Positions 25,982 to 35,676 of a DNA stretch of 43,246 nt are shown in pieces. A program made the position numbers and the translations under genes. Under the pieces are notes generated by a model, which was given only the letters and a program-made list of their open reading frames with translations, had not been told where the DNA came from and did not search any database. The stretch is taken from contig CACWUS010000010.1 in assembly GCA_902764145.1 (NCBI GenBank), positions 1 through 43,246 on the forward strand. Direction: 5' to 3'. Origin of the DNA: an uncultured Erysipelotrichaceae bacterium. Its GTDB lineage: Bacteria > Bacillota_I > Bacilli_A > RF39 > UBA660. The stretch's first letter is position 1. Each line of letters starts with the position of its first letter.

Positions 25982-26023
25982 GCGAAGGAAGGTGAAGTAT
26001 TAGGCACTTCCTAATACATTTGT
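25982..26023 (+). promoter_or_regulatory. queA leader: hairpin between Shine-Dalgarno-like run and start codon
   Basis: The purine run AAGGAAGGTG (25985-25994) is ~30 nt before the ATG, too far to act normally, and nothing like a Shine-Dalgarno is nearer. Between them is a perfect 8-bp hairpin GTATTAGG / CCTAATAC (25997-26017) with loop CACTT. An alternative pairing GGAAG (25987-25992 area) / CTTCC (26007-26011) would bury the purine run and break the hairpin. Looping out the hairpin would put the purine run ~10 nt from the ATG. It may be a switch or a stand-by site; no known class is matched. Confidence 0.5.
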
Positions 26024-28192
<2,169 letters not shown>

Positions 28193-28195
<3 letters not shown>

Positions 28196-28221
28196 ACAAT
28201 AAATTTTGAAAGTGTTATCAT
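28193..28221 (+). promoter_or_regulatory. Promoter of the paired unknown genes
   Basis: TTTACA (28193-28198), 17-nt spacer, TATCAT (28216-28221) with TGt before it. Confidence 0.6.
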
Positions 28222-28244
28222 AATTATCAATTTGGAGGCTGAAT

Positions 28245-28625
28245 ATGAAAGAATGTACAATTTATAATTTATTTATAAATAATATTGATGGATATAATAA
28301 TTATTTTGGAGTAGAAGAAAATGGTGTGATGAGGGAATTAGTTACTGGTAAAATAGTATATGAAGCAAATCCAAGTTCTATGCCACCAATGCCTGGGCTT
28401 AGTTATTCAAAAAAATATCATGTTCCAATTATATCAGTTAGAGATACATTAACTAAATTTTTGAACTGCACAGATGAATCATTTATAAAATATATTTCCG
28501 TATTAAATGAAGCAGAGAAAAAAGGTGTAAAAGAATATGAAGAATACATTGAAAGTATGAATAAAATAGAAGCAATTCAAAATAGAACAAAAGAATTAAT
28601 TAGAAAAATGAATGGAGAAATATAA
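28245..28625 (+). CDS. Unknown protein, first of a related pair
   Basis: 126 residues, soluble. The N-terminal half contains YFGVEENGVMRELVTGKIVY, then a Pro-rich stretch PSSMPPMPGLSY. The C-terminal ~50 residues are likely helical and charged (NEAEKKGVKEYEEYIESMNK). The segment EENGVMRELVTGKIVYE lines up with EENGIMIDLLTGTEIYP of the next gene, so the two are probably paralogous. GGAGG lies 7 nt before the ATG. They occupy the position held by yajC between tgt and yrzE in Bacillus. No function can be read. Confidence 0.65.
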   Translation: MKECTIYNLFINNIDGYNNYFGVEENGVMRELVTGKIVYEANPSSMPPMPGLSYSKKYHVPIISVRDTLTKFLNCTDESFIKYISVLNEAEKKGVKEYEEYIESMNKIEAIQNRTKELIRKMNGEI

Positions 28626-29077
28626 TGGAAAATGGAGTTAATAGTGAAATTGAATTTTATGTTTTAGAATTAGATACAAAATATGGTAGAATCAAAGATG
28701 ATTCCATATCTATAAGTATAAATGGTACATATTATGATATTAGTTACATAGCATTTAAAAAAGATAATGAAGAAAATGGAATAATGATTGATTTACTTAC
28801 TGGTACTGAAATATATCCGATTACTAAGCCATTTGAACCAATGCTTAGATATAGGTCTAAAAGACTTGCTACTCTTGAAGAATTGGAAAACACAAGTTTT
28901 TTATGTTCGAGAGCAAAAAATGGTGACTTATTACCTCTAACAAATTATACAAATAGAATAAATAAATGTGTTGAATTTTCTAAATATTATTATGATCAAT
29001 ATGTTAAAAGTATGGAAGGTATTCTTACATATATGTTTGAAACTAAACCTGAATTAGATGAAAAAAGAAGTCTTTAA
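28625..29077 (+). CDS. Unknown protein, second of a related pair
   Basis: 150 residues, soluble. The N-terminal beta-like part includes EENGIMIDLLTGTEIYP, matching the upstream gene, and a helical C-part (NRINKCVEFSKYYYDQYVKSM). The one-base overlap with the upstream stop and GGAG 7 nt before the ATG show coupled translation. Its end overlaps the convergent YrzE-like gene by 4 nt within a terminator. Confidence 0.65.
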   Translation: MENGVNSEIEFYVLELDTKYGRIKDDSISISINGTYYDISYIAFKKDNEENGIMIDLLTGTEIYPITKPFEPMLRYRSKRLATLEELENTSFLCSRAKNGDLLPLTNYTNRINKCVEFSKYYYDQYVKSMEGILTYMFETKPELDEKRSL

Positions 29078-29088
29078 TTTAAAGACTT
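29068..29088. terminator. Bidirectional terminator with both stop codons
   Basis: Stem AAGTCTTTA / TAAAGACTT, loop ATT, T-rich on both strands. Both convergent genes end inside it. Confidence 0.8.
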
Positions 29089-29436
29089 TTTATTTATAGT
29101 TAATATTCCACCTATCATACTAGATACAATTAAAGATAAATAATATACGAGTGATGAAAATGTTAGTTTTGATATAATTAAAGATATTAATGCAAATAAT
29201 ATTACCAATATGCTTGATATTATAAATCCGTTTAAATATCCTTTTTTTCTTTCAAATATTGTTACTTTTCTACCAAGTAAGAAGAAAATAATAATCATAA
29301 ATATATAATTAATTATACTTGTGGTTTTATAACTTAATAATTCAAAATAGAAAATTGTACTTATAATTATTAAGTATAATAAAAATACTATAAAAATAAC
29401 TAGATAACTTTTCAAATAATTAATAATTTTATTCAT
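29074..29436 (-). CDS. TIGR04086-like (YrzE) membrane protein
   Basis: 120 residues with four hydrophobic helices (~10-30, 38-53, 66-88, 92-112) and the GGxLTI-like ending typical of the small YrzE/TIGR04086 family, whose role is unknown. The call relies on size, topology and the tgt-yrzE-yrbG-spoVB gene order known from Bacillus subtilis, where it also sits between tgt and a DUF421 gene. Here it is inverted. A weak AGGTGGATAT precedes the ATG. Confidence 0.6.
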   Translation of the reverse strand: MNKIINYLKSYLVIFIVFLLYLIIISTIFYFELLSYKTTSIINYIFMIIIFFLLGRKVTIFERKKGYLNGFIISSILVILFALISLIISKLTFSSLVYYLSLIVSSMIGGILTINKKSLN

Positions 29437-29506
29437 ATATCCACCTAATTAATTATATTAATGATTAAAAAAAATATGATTAAGACATAATAATAATGGT
29501 GATAAT

Positions 29507-30157
29507 ATGGATTTAGTATTAGTAATAATTAGAACAGTATTTTTTTATGTTTTTATTATATTTGTTTTTAGAATAATGGGTAAAAGAGAAATAGGAGAGT
29601 TATCTATTCAAGACTTAGTTGTTTCACTCTTAATCGCAGAATTATGTGCTATATCAATTGAAAATTATAAAGATTCTTTATTTCTTACAGTGATACCAAT
29701 ATTAATTTTAATATTTTTTGAAATTCTTGCTGGTTTTTTATCATTAAAATTTAATAAATTTAGAAATATTATTGATGGAAAACCATCTTTAATAATTAAT
29801 AGAGGAATTATTAATTATAAAGAAATGTTAGCTCAAAGATATAGTTTAGATGACTTGATGATGGAACTAAGAAATAATGGTATTAAAGACTTAAAAGATG
29901 TTGAATATGCAGTTCTTGAAAATAATGGTAAATTAAATATATTTAAATATAGTTTTTTAGGACTTAATAGTGAAATACCTTTTCCATTAATATTAGATGG
30001 TGTAGTACAAAAAGATACTCTTGAATATCTAAATAAAAAGGATTCATGGTTACAAGACTATTTAAAAAATAATAATTTAAAAAAAGAAGATATATTTTAT
30101 GCTTTTTATAAAAATAACAAAGTATATATAATTAAAAGAAATGAATTAAATAAATAA
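29507..30157 (+). CDS. DUF421 (YrbG/YetF-like) membrane protein
   Basis: 216 residues. Three N-terminal membrane helices (~4-22, 38-52, 58-80), then the cytosolic two-part DUF421/DUF3290-type domain with KREIGELSIQDLVVSLLIAELC and IINRGIINYKEML, LDDLMMELRNNGI and VEYAVLENNGKLN, all typical of the family. Relatives have been linked to germination and sporulation, but their function is unsettled. GGTGATAAT lies before the ATG. The 3' end overlaps the convergent flippase gene by 12 nt, with no good terminator visible between them. Confidence 0.88.
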   Translation: MDLVLVIIRTVFFYVFIIFVFRIMGKREIGELSIQDLVVSLLIAELCAISIENYKDSLFLTVIPILILIFFEILAGFLSLKFNKFRNIIDGKPSLIINRGIINYKEMLAQRYSLDDLMMELRNNGIKDLKDVEYAVLENNGKLNIFKYSFLGLNSEIPFPLILDGVVQKDTLEYLNKKDSWLQDYLKNNNLKKEDIFYAFYKNNKVYIIKRNELNK

Positions 30158-31450
30158 AATCTTTTTAATTTCTTTATAATATAGAAATGTTGTTACAATT
30201 AAGTTAACTATTATTGAAATTATTAAACTATACATGCCTATTTTTAATAGTGAAAAAACTATTATACATATTATTCTAATTACTGATGATGTTAGTGTAA
30301 TATTAAATGTTTTTTTGCTTTTTCCAAGAGCTTGTAATGCATTATTTAAAGGGTATTCTATATAAAATAATATTGTAAAAGGCGCTAGCAAATATATATA
30401 ATCAATTCCTTCTTTTGTATTAAATAACAAATTAAGAAAAAATTTAGGAAATATTACAATAAGTACAGTTGATAAAGTTCCAATTAGAATAGAAATTAAA
30501 ACTATTTGTTTTATTCTTCTTTTACAAATATTATAATTTTTTAATTTAAAATGTTTTGATAATTCAGGTATTAAAGAAGTAGCCATGTTTTGTGTAAAAA
30601 ATTGTGGCATTAATAATAAAGATAATGCATATGCATTAACTACACCATATTCATATATTATATAATCTTTACTATAACCAACAAATAGTAATATGTTACT
30701 AAGTATTATTGGTTCTAAAAAGTAAGAAAGTGATCCAATTATTTTACTTAAAGTTACAGGAAAACAAAAATTAAATACTTCTTTAATAATTGAAATATTC
30801 AACTTAAAATCACTTTTCTTAAATTTAACTTTAGGAAAATATTTAAACATAACAAGCTGAGAAGATATTTCACCTATTATATTTACAAGAGTTATAAAAC
30901 AAATGGTTGAAATTAATCCATAATTTAAAAACTTATCTATAAATAGGACTATAATAATTAATCTTACAACTTGTTCTATAAAGTTAGATAGCATATATGG
31001 AAACATATTTTGTTTTCCCCAAAAGTATCCTTTTACAATTGAAGATATGCTTATGAATGGCATAGTTAATGAAATACATATAATTGGTAAATATAAAGAT
31101 GAATTTTTTATTAAAGAATATGACAATGATTTTGAAAATAATACAGTTATAATAATTACTAAAATATTTATTATAATTGATAGTGGTATGGTTGATAAAA
31201 AAAGATTTTTTGTTCTAGTTGTCTCTTCACTTACTATTTTTGACACAGCATTAGAGTAAGAAAAAACAGCAATTACACTTAGTAGAGAAGAGGTAGGGGA
31301 TAATACACTAAAAAGTCCCATTCCTTCAGTTCCAAGTTTTCTTGTTATTATTATTTTTAATATAAATCCAACTATTTTTCCAAAAACACCACCGAATAAT
31401 AATATTAATGTTGATTTAATAAATGCATTATATTTTATCTTGTTTAACAT
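30146..31450 (-). CDS. SpoVB/MurJ-like lipid-linked oligosaccharide flippase (MOP superfamily)
   Basis: 434 residues with about 12-14 membrane helices. The N-terminal GGVFGKIVGFILKIIITRKLGTEGMGLFSV is the usual start of SpoVB-type polysaccharide transporters, and the Bacillus neighbourhood yrbG-spoVB is retained. The shorter length against ~518 in Bacillus SpoVB may reflect a missing C-terminal helix pair. It could flip lipid II or another undecaprenyl-linked sugar. There is no Shine-Dalgarno: TATAAT lies 5 nt before the ATG, suggesting leaderless translation. Confidence 0.85.
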   Translation of the reverse strand: MLNKIKYNAFIKSTLILLFGGVFGKIVGFILKIIITRKLGTEGMGLFSVLSPTSSLLSVIAVFSYSNAVSKIVSEETTRTKNLFLSTIPLSIIINILVIIITVLFSKSLSYSLIKNSSLYLPIICISLTMPFISISSIVKGYFWGKQNMFPYMLSNFIEQVVRLIIIVLFIDKFLNYGLISTICFITLVNIIGEISSQLVMFKYFPKVKFKKSDFKLNISIIKEVFNFCFPVTLSKIIGSLSYFLEPIILSNILLFVGYSKDYIIYEYGVVNAYALSLLLMPQFFTQNMATSLIPELSKHFKLKNYNICKRRIKQIVLISILIGTLSTVLIVIFPKFFLNLLFNTKEGIDYIYLLAPFTILFYIEYPLNNALQALGKSKKTFNITLTSSVIRIICIIVFSLLKIGMYSLIISIIVNLIVTTFLYYKEIKKILFI

Positions 31451-31455
31451 ATTAA

Positions 31456-31461
31456 ATTATA
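31456..31461 (-). promoter_or_regulatory. -10 element of flippase gene, leaderless geometry
   Basis: Minus strand TATAATTTAATATG: hexamer, 5 nt, ATG. It is back-to-back with the -35 of the metK promoter (31462). Confidence 0.5.
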
Positions 31462-31490
31462 TAGACATAATAATAAAAATATGATATTAT
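31462..31490 (+). promoter_or_regulatory. Promoter of SAM riboswitch/metK
   Basis: TAGACA (31462-31467), 17-nt spacer, TATTAT (31485-31490) with TGa before it. Confidence 0.7.
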
Positions 31491-31520
31491 TTATATGTCC
31501 AAAGGACAACAATTTATTTA

Positions 31521-31606
31521 CCTTATAAAGAGTAGCTTAGAGACTGGCTCGCAGGCTACACCAACCTATTAAGTTAGGTGGTAAACCCAGACGGATGAGG
31601 ATAACT
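31521..31606 (+). ncRNA. SAM-I-clan riboswitch, P4-less variant
   Basis: Upstream of metK, with S-box features in order: TTAT (P1), AAGAG joiner, a P2 arm TAGC...GCTA with CTGG in it, a P3 arm ACCAACCTA / TAGGTGGT whose AA/T internal loop is the SAM pocket, then CCAG that can pair with the P2 CTGG as the pseudoknot, and ATAA closing P1. There is no room for the usual P4 hairpin before the 3' P1 strand, which recalls the SAM-I/IV variant group. A terminator with a competing hairpin follows, so high SAM should stop metK transcription. Confidence 0.82.
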
Positions 31607-31609
31607 TAT

Positions 31610-31635
31610 TTACCTAGGTTATCTTAGGTATTTTT
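31610..31635 (+). terminator. Riboswitch-controlled terminator
   Basis: Stem TACCTA / TAGGTA with an 8-nt loop and six T. GATAAC (31599-31604) in the 3' P1 strand region can pair with GTTATC (31617-31622) in the loop and stem to form the antiterminator. Confidence 0.75.
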
Positions 31636-31670
31636 TCTTTTTAAGGTAATATTACTGAAAGGAGGAAAAT

Positions 31671-32693
31671 ATGAAGTTATACAGTAATGAAATTGTTTTT
31701 AGAGGACATCCTGATAAAGTATGTGATCAAATCAGTGATGCTCTACTCGATGAATATTTAAAAGGGGATAATCTTTCTAGATGTGGTATTGAGGTATGTG
31801 GTGGTAAAGGAAAAATATTTATAACAGGAGAAGTTTCATCAAAAACTAAAGTAAATGTAAAAGATGTTGTATTAAAGGTACTGAAAGATGTTGGGTATGA
31901 TACAAATTATGAAATAATAAATAATTTAGGCGTTCAAAGTAGTGATATTGCTCTTGGAACAAACAATAAGGTTAAGGGAGCAGGGGATCAGGGCATGATG
32001 TATGGTTTTGCCACTAATGAAACAAATAAATATTTACCACTTTCTATGATAATACTTCAAGAATTATCAATGGAGTATGATAAATTAAGAAAAAAAGATT
32101 CTAGATTTAAAAGTGATGGAAAGGCACAGATAACAGGATATTTTACTGATGAAGAAAGACTATTAAAAATAAAAACATTTACTATTTCTTATCAAAATAC
32201 AGAAGAAGATAGAAAAAGTACAGATAAAATTATTAAAGAGTTAGCATTAAATATTTGTAATAAATATGATATTAAAATAGAAAAGTTTTTAATAAATCCA
32301 ACAGGCAGATTTAAAATAGGAGGATTTCTTGGGGATGCAGGTTTAACCGGCAGAAAAATTCTTGTAGATAATTATGAATCATTTTCAAAAGTAGGAGGGG
32401 GAGCATTTTCAGGAAAAGATCCTAGTAAAGTAGATAGAAGTGCAGCATATAAGGCAAGATTAATCGCAGTAAATTATTTAAAAAAATTTAATCTTAGCTG
32501 GTGTGAAGTACAAATTAGTTATGCCATTGGTAAAAGAAGACCACTTTCAATATCAATAGATTCAAATAAAGGAAATATTGAACCAGATAAAAAATTATAT
32601 ATTGAATGTGAGCCAGAAAATATTATTAATGATTTAGATTTATTAAATGAATGTTATTATGAGAGAAGTAAATTTGGCCACTTCACAAAATAA
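31671..32693 (+). CDS. metK: S-adenosylmethionine synthetase, short divergent form
   Basis: 340 residues against ~390-400 in most bacteria. Makes SAM from methionine and ATP. Present: GHPDKVCDQISDALLD (12-27, ATP site), GAGDQG (103-108), GDAGLTGRKI (221-230), GGGAFSGKD (242-250) and KVDRSAAY. The missing length is mainly in the middle (after GDQG, ~115-205) and at the C-terminus. Codon choice shows more GGG, GGC and AGG-type triplets than its neighbours, hinting at separate origin. Strong AAAGGAGG before the ATG. Under control of the upstream riboswitch. Confidence 0.93.
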   Translation: MKLYSNEIVFRGHPDKVCDQISDALLDEYLKGDNLSRCGIEVCGGKGKIFITGEVSSKTKVNVKDVVLKVLKDVGYDTNYEIINNLGVQSSDIALGTNNKVKGAGDQGMMYGFATNETNKYLPLSMIILQELSMEYDKLRKKDSRFKSDGKAQITGYFTDEERLLKIKTFTISYQNTEEDRKSTDKIIKELALNICNKYDIKIEKFLINPTGRFKIGGFLGDAGLTGRKILVDNYESFSKVGGGAFSGKDPSKVDRSAAYKARLIAVNYLKKFNLSWCEVQISYAIGKRRPLSISIDSNKGNIEPDKKLYIECEPENIINDLDLLNECYYERSKFGHFTK

Positions 32694-32715
32694 GTGTAAA
32701 CATATAAATAGTATA

Positions 32716-32744
32716 TTGAAATTAAAAGTTTTTTATGGTATATT
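32716..32744 (+). promoter_or_regulatory. Promoter of 6S RNA
   Basis: TTGAAA (32716-32721), 17-nt spacer, TATATT (32739-32744) with TGg before it. Confidence 0.7.
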
Positions 32745-32750
32745 TTAATT

Positions 32751-32892
32751 AACCTAGAGATAGATATAGACACAATAAACCGCCTAGTAATAATTATCGG
32801 GGGACTAATTAGTATAGGGAGTTGAATACTGTTTTATTACAGGATCCCGAATATATTATGTGTCCTACCACCTCGTGTTTAGCGAGTTTTTA
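32751..32892 (+). ncRNA. ssrS: 6S RNA
   Basis: Noncoding stretch with a long imperfect rod: GACACAATA (32769-32777) pairs with TATTATGTGTC (32854-32864). TCGGG (32797-32801) pairs with CCCGA (32846-32850), leaving a large central bubble. A terminal arm TAGTAT/ATACTG follows. A terminator hairpin CTCGT/GCGAG and TTTTT ends it. Position supports the call: in Bacillus subtilis 6S-1 RNA (bsrA) lies just upstream of the tcdA (yrvM)-rarA (yrvN) genes, exactly the genes found here. 6S RNA traps housekeeping RNA polymerase in stationary phase. At ~140 nt it is shorter than the usual ~190. Confidence 0.82.
32872..32892 (+). terminator. Terminator of 6S RNA
   Basis: CTCGT / GCGAG stem (one G-T pair) with loop GTTTA and five T. 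Confidence 0.7.
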
Positions 32893-32901
32893 TTACCTAT
32901 A

Positions 32902-32930
32902 TTTACACTAGGTTTTTTATTTGGTATAAT
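32902..32930 (+). promoter_or_regulatory. Promoter of tcdA
   Basis: TTTACA (32902-32907), 17-nt spacer, TGgTATAAT (32925-32930). Confidence 0.78.
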
Positions 32931-32956
32931 ATTTCCACCAAAGGAGAGTGTATTTT

Positions 32957-33643
32957 ATGAATCTTTCAAGACTTGAAAGCCTAGTAGGAGAAGAAAATAT
33001 ACAAAAAATTAAAAATTTAAAAGTTCTAATTTTAGGATTAGGAGGAGTTGGAGGTTATGCAGTTGAATCAATTGCGAGATGTGGTGTATCTAATATCACT
33101 CTTGTTGATGGTGATACTATTAAACCTAGTAATATTAATAGACAAATAATAGCAACTTCTAGAAACAATAATAAATATAAAACTAAAGAATGGAAAAAAA
33201 GAATTAAGAAGATTAATCCTAATGCAGTTGTTAATATAATAAATACTCATATTACAGAAGATAATATGGAAATATTATTTAGTGATAAATATGATTATTT
33301 AATTGATTGTTGCGATACAAGTAAAGTTAAAATTAAATTAGTAATAGAATGCAATAAAAAAGGAATAAAACTTATTTCTTCAATGGGCATGGCTAACAAA
33401 ATGGATGCTACTAAAATTATGATTAGTTCTCTTGATAAAACTGAGACTGATCCACTTGCTAAAAAAATTAGAAGTGAACTTAAAGGTAAAAACAAGGAAT
33501 TAATGAAAGATGTTACAGTAGTTTATTCAAATGAAAAACCTATCAATAACACAATGCTTGGTTCAACTGCATTTGTACCTGCAGTAGCTGGTCTTTATAT
33601 TACAAATTATATAATTAATGACATAATTAAAAGCACTATTTAG
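32957..33643 (+). CDS. tcdA: tRNA threonylcarbamoyladenosine dehydratase (TcdA, ThiF/E1-like)
   Basis: 228 residues. The adenylation site GLGGVGGYAVE (~30-40), VDGDTIKPSNINRQ and DCCDTSKVK are those of the ThiF/MoeB/E1-like fold, and the segment TDPLAKKIRSELK is typical of TcdA (YgdL/YrvM). It cyclises t6A37 of tRNA to ct6A using ATP. The family usually has ~250 residues. The frame opens at GTG 32948, but AAGGAG is 10 nt before ATG 32957 and almost touches the GTG. Its neighbours 6S RNA and rarA match Bacillus. Confidence 0.9.
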   Translation: MNLSRLESLVGEENIQKIKNLKVLILGLGGVGGYAVESIARCGVSNITLVDGDTIKPSNINRQIIATSRNNNKYKTKEWKKRIKKINPNAVVNIINTHITEDNMEILFSDKYDYLIDCCDTSKVKIKLVIECNKKGIKLISSMGMANKMDATKIMISSLDKTETDPLAKKIRSELKGKNKELMKDVTVVYSNEKPINNTMLGSTAFVPAVAGLYITNYIINDIIKSTI

Positions 33644-33652
33644 TGCTTTTTT
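33629..33652. terminator. Bidirectional terminator tcdA/unknown gene
   Basis: AAAAGCACTA / TAGTGCTTTT separated by TT, then TTGTTTT. Both convergent genes end in it, overlapping by 8 nt. Confidence 0.85.
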
Positions 33653-34286
33653 GTTTTAAATTAAGTGATATATCACCATCTAGTTCATCACTATAATTTT
33701 TTCTAATTAGTTCAACAGTTTCTTTTAATTCCGTTAAAGTCATATCATCTATATCATTAATTGTTATTAGTGGAGCACCTGATATATCTGGTGAATTTGC
33801 ATCACTTTCAAAATATCTTTTAACTATTTCATAATTGATTGTATCTTCATTTTCAATAAAGAATCTATATTTTTCTATTTCATTTATATATTCTTTATAA
33901 TCTTCTTTATCTTTAATGTTTCTACCTAACATTGATATAAAACCTAAACATAATATACTTTGTAATGCTCTACTAAATGGATAATTGCCATTTGCTGCAT
34001 TAAATGATGAATAGAATATAAACCATAAGTTATAAATCATCCACCAATTAGCGCTTTTAATATACTTTCTATATTCATTTATTGCAGCATCGCTCATACT
34101 ACTTAGCACTTGATTTCGCATCTGTACTTCAATAAGTTTTAAAGTACTAGGACTAAATTTTAATTCTTCATGCCTTGCTTTGTTTGCATAATTGACAATA
34201 ATTTTATCATCTTTAATTTCATATCCAGTAATAAAATCATATTTTGCAACTTGATTTAATAATCTTTTTGAATAAAAATATTTCAT
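33636..34286 (-). CDS. Unknown protein with hydrophobic middle
   Basis: 216 residues from ATG 34286, which has GGGGGAAAT upstream; a longer frame to 34319 starts with no such site. Residues ~80-125 hold two hydrophobic stretches (MIYNLWFIFYSSF and ALQSILCLGFISMLG), perhaps membrane helices or a hydrophobic core. The N-terminal third is basic (KARHEELKFSPSTLKLIEVQ). The C-terminus has acidic DDMTLTELKETVELIRKNYSDEL. No family recognised. It is downstream of rarA on the same strand, separated by a terminator. Confidence 0.6.
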   Translation of the reverse strand: MKYFYSKRLLNQVAKYDFITGYEIKDDKIIVNYANKARHEELKFSPSTLKLIEVQMRNQVLSSMSDAAINEYRKYIKSANWWMIYNLWFIFYSSFNAANGNYPFSRALQSILCLGFISMLGRNIKDKEDYKEYINEIEKYRFFIENEDTINYEIVKRYFESDANSPDISGAPLITINDIDDMTLTELKETVELIRKNYSDELDGDISLNLKQKSTK

Positions 34287-34340
34287 ATTTCCCCCATTAG
34301 CAAGTTTATATTGTAACATTTTAAAAAAAATAAATCAATT

Positions 34341-34363
34341 AAAAATAAAGCTATTGCTTTATT
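34341..34363 (-). terminator. Terminator after rarA
   Basis: Stem AATAAAGC / GCTTTATT with a 4-nt loop. On the minus strand a short T-run follows. Confidence 0.65.
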
Positions 34364-35541
34364 TTTTGATTAAAATTATACATTTCTGTTTCAAATTTAT
34401 TTTTTCTTGGAGTATAGTATTTTCTTCCTTTTAATTTATCAGGCATATATTCTTGATTAACCCAATAATTAGGGTAGTTATGAGGATATTTATAATTAGG
34501 ACTAGTTGTTTTTATGTGTTCTGGTATTCTTCCTACATTTCCTTCATTTATATCATTAATTGCCATATTAATAGCTGTATCAGCAGAGTTAGATTTAGGA
34601 GAAAGAGCCATTTCAATAACAACTACTGATAATGGTTTAACAAGTTCTGGATATCCAACTCTTTCACTTGCTTCAATGGCTGCGATAACTTTAGGACCAA
34701 TACTTGGATTTGCAAGGCCAATATCTTCATATGCTATTACTATCATTCTTCTATAAATAGAATCATAATCTCCACTTACTATTAATCTTCCTAAGTAATG
34801 CAAAGATGCATCTACATCACTACCTCTAATACTTTTTTGAAATGCACTTAGCATATCATAGTGCCCATCTTCATTTTTATCTGTAAAAAATGATGGCTTA
34901 GAGTTTACTTCATTAATATTTTCAATATTTATTTCTTTATTATAACCATAATACAGAAATTCTATTAAATTGTATGCATATCTAATATCACCATCAGATA
35001 GGTGAGATATATATTTTATTGTTTTGTTGTCCATTTTAATGTCTGGTAGTACTGTAAATATCTTTTTAATACCTTTTTCTATATCTTTTTCACTTAAAGA
35101 TTTTAATTCAAGTAATTGACATCTACTTCTTATAGCTTGATTAATAGAATGATATGGATTAGAATTTGTAAGACCTATTAGTGTAATTAAACCATTCTCA
35201 AGATATGAAAGTAATATATCTTGCTTGTCTTTATTCATTCTATGTATTTCATCTACAATTAATATTATGCCATTATATAGTTTTGCTTCTTCTATAACTA
35301 CTTCAAAATCCTTTTTAGTATTAATAGTAGCATTTAATATTCTATATCTTAGATTTAGTTCATTCATCAATGCAAGAGCAATTGTTGTTTTTCCAATACC
35401 ACTTCTACCATAAAATATTATATTAAAAAGTTTTTTTTCTTTGACTAAGTTAGTAAGCACTTTATTTTTACCTATTAAATGATCTTGACCTAATACATCA
35501 TTTAACTTTTCAGGTCTTAATTTATTTTGTAATAATTCCAT
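34351..35541 (-). CDS. rarA: Replication-associated recombination ATPase RarA/MgsA
   Basis: 396 residues. AAA+ domain with Walker A GRSGIGKTT (45-53; the usual form is GPPGxGKTT), Walker B ILIVDEIHRMN, sensor region IGLTNSNPYHSINQAIRSRC with the Arg finger, then the helical tetramerisation part (DEDGHYDMLSAF-like NEDGHYDMLSAFQKSIRGSD, AYEDIGLANP, PKSNSADTAI). It acts at stalled forks and DNA ends. The frame opens at GTG 35553, but that GTG lies within the Shine-Dalgarno GGTGAT; ATG 35541 is the start. In Bacillus it follows tcdA in the same direction; here it is inverted. Confidence 0.93.
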   Translation of the reverse strand: MELLQNKLRPEKLNDVLGQDHLIGKNKVLTNLVKEKKLFNIIFYGRSGIGKTTIALALMNELNLRYRILNATINTKKDFEVVIEEAKLYNGIILIVDEIHRMNKDKQDILLSYLENGLITLIGLTNSNPYHSINQAIRSRCQLLELKSLSEKDIEKGIKKIFTVLPDIKMDNKTIKYISHLSDGDIRYAYNLIEFLYYGYNKEINIENINEVNSKPSFFTDKNEDGHYDMLSAFQKSIRGSDVDASLHYLGRLIVSGDYDSIYRRMIVIAYEDIGLANPSIGPKVIAAIEASERVGYPELVKPLSVVVIEMALSPKSNSADTAINMAINDINEGNVGRIPEHIKTTSPNYKYPHNYPNYWVNQEYMPDKLKGRKYYTPRKNKFETEMYNFNQKIKQ

Positions 35542-35676
35542 TTGTATCACCAACTATATTCTATCAATATTATTAAAAAAATTAAAGATAAATAACTTTA
35601 CTTTATTTCAAAAAAAATATATAATTAATTATAGTGTAACATAGGAAATAAGAATATATAATAGGGAAGTGAGATA

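Noticed and set aside
25982-26023. Classical preQ1-I riboswitch before queA
   Set aside because: The H-type pseudoknot would have no third loop, and the A-rich tail of preQ1-I is absent.
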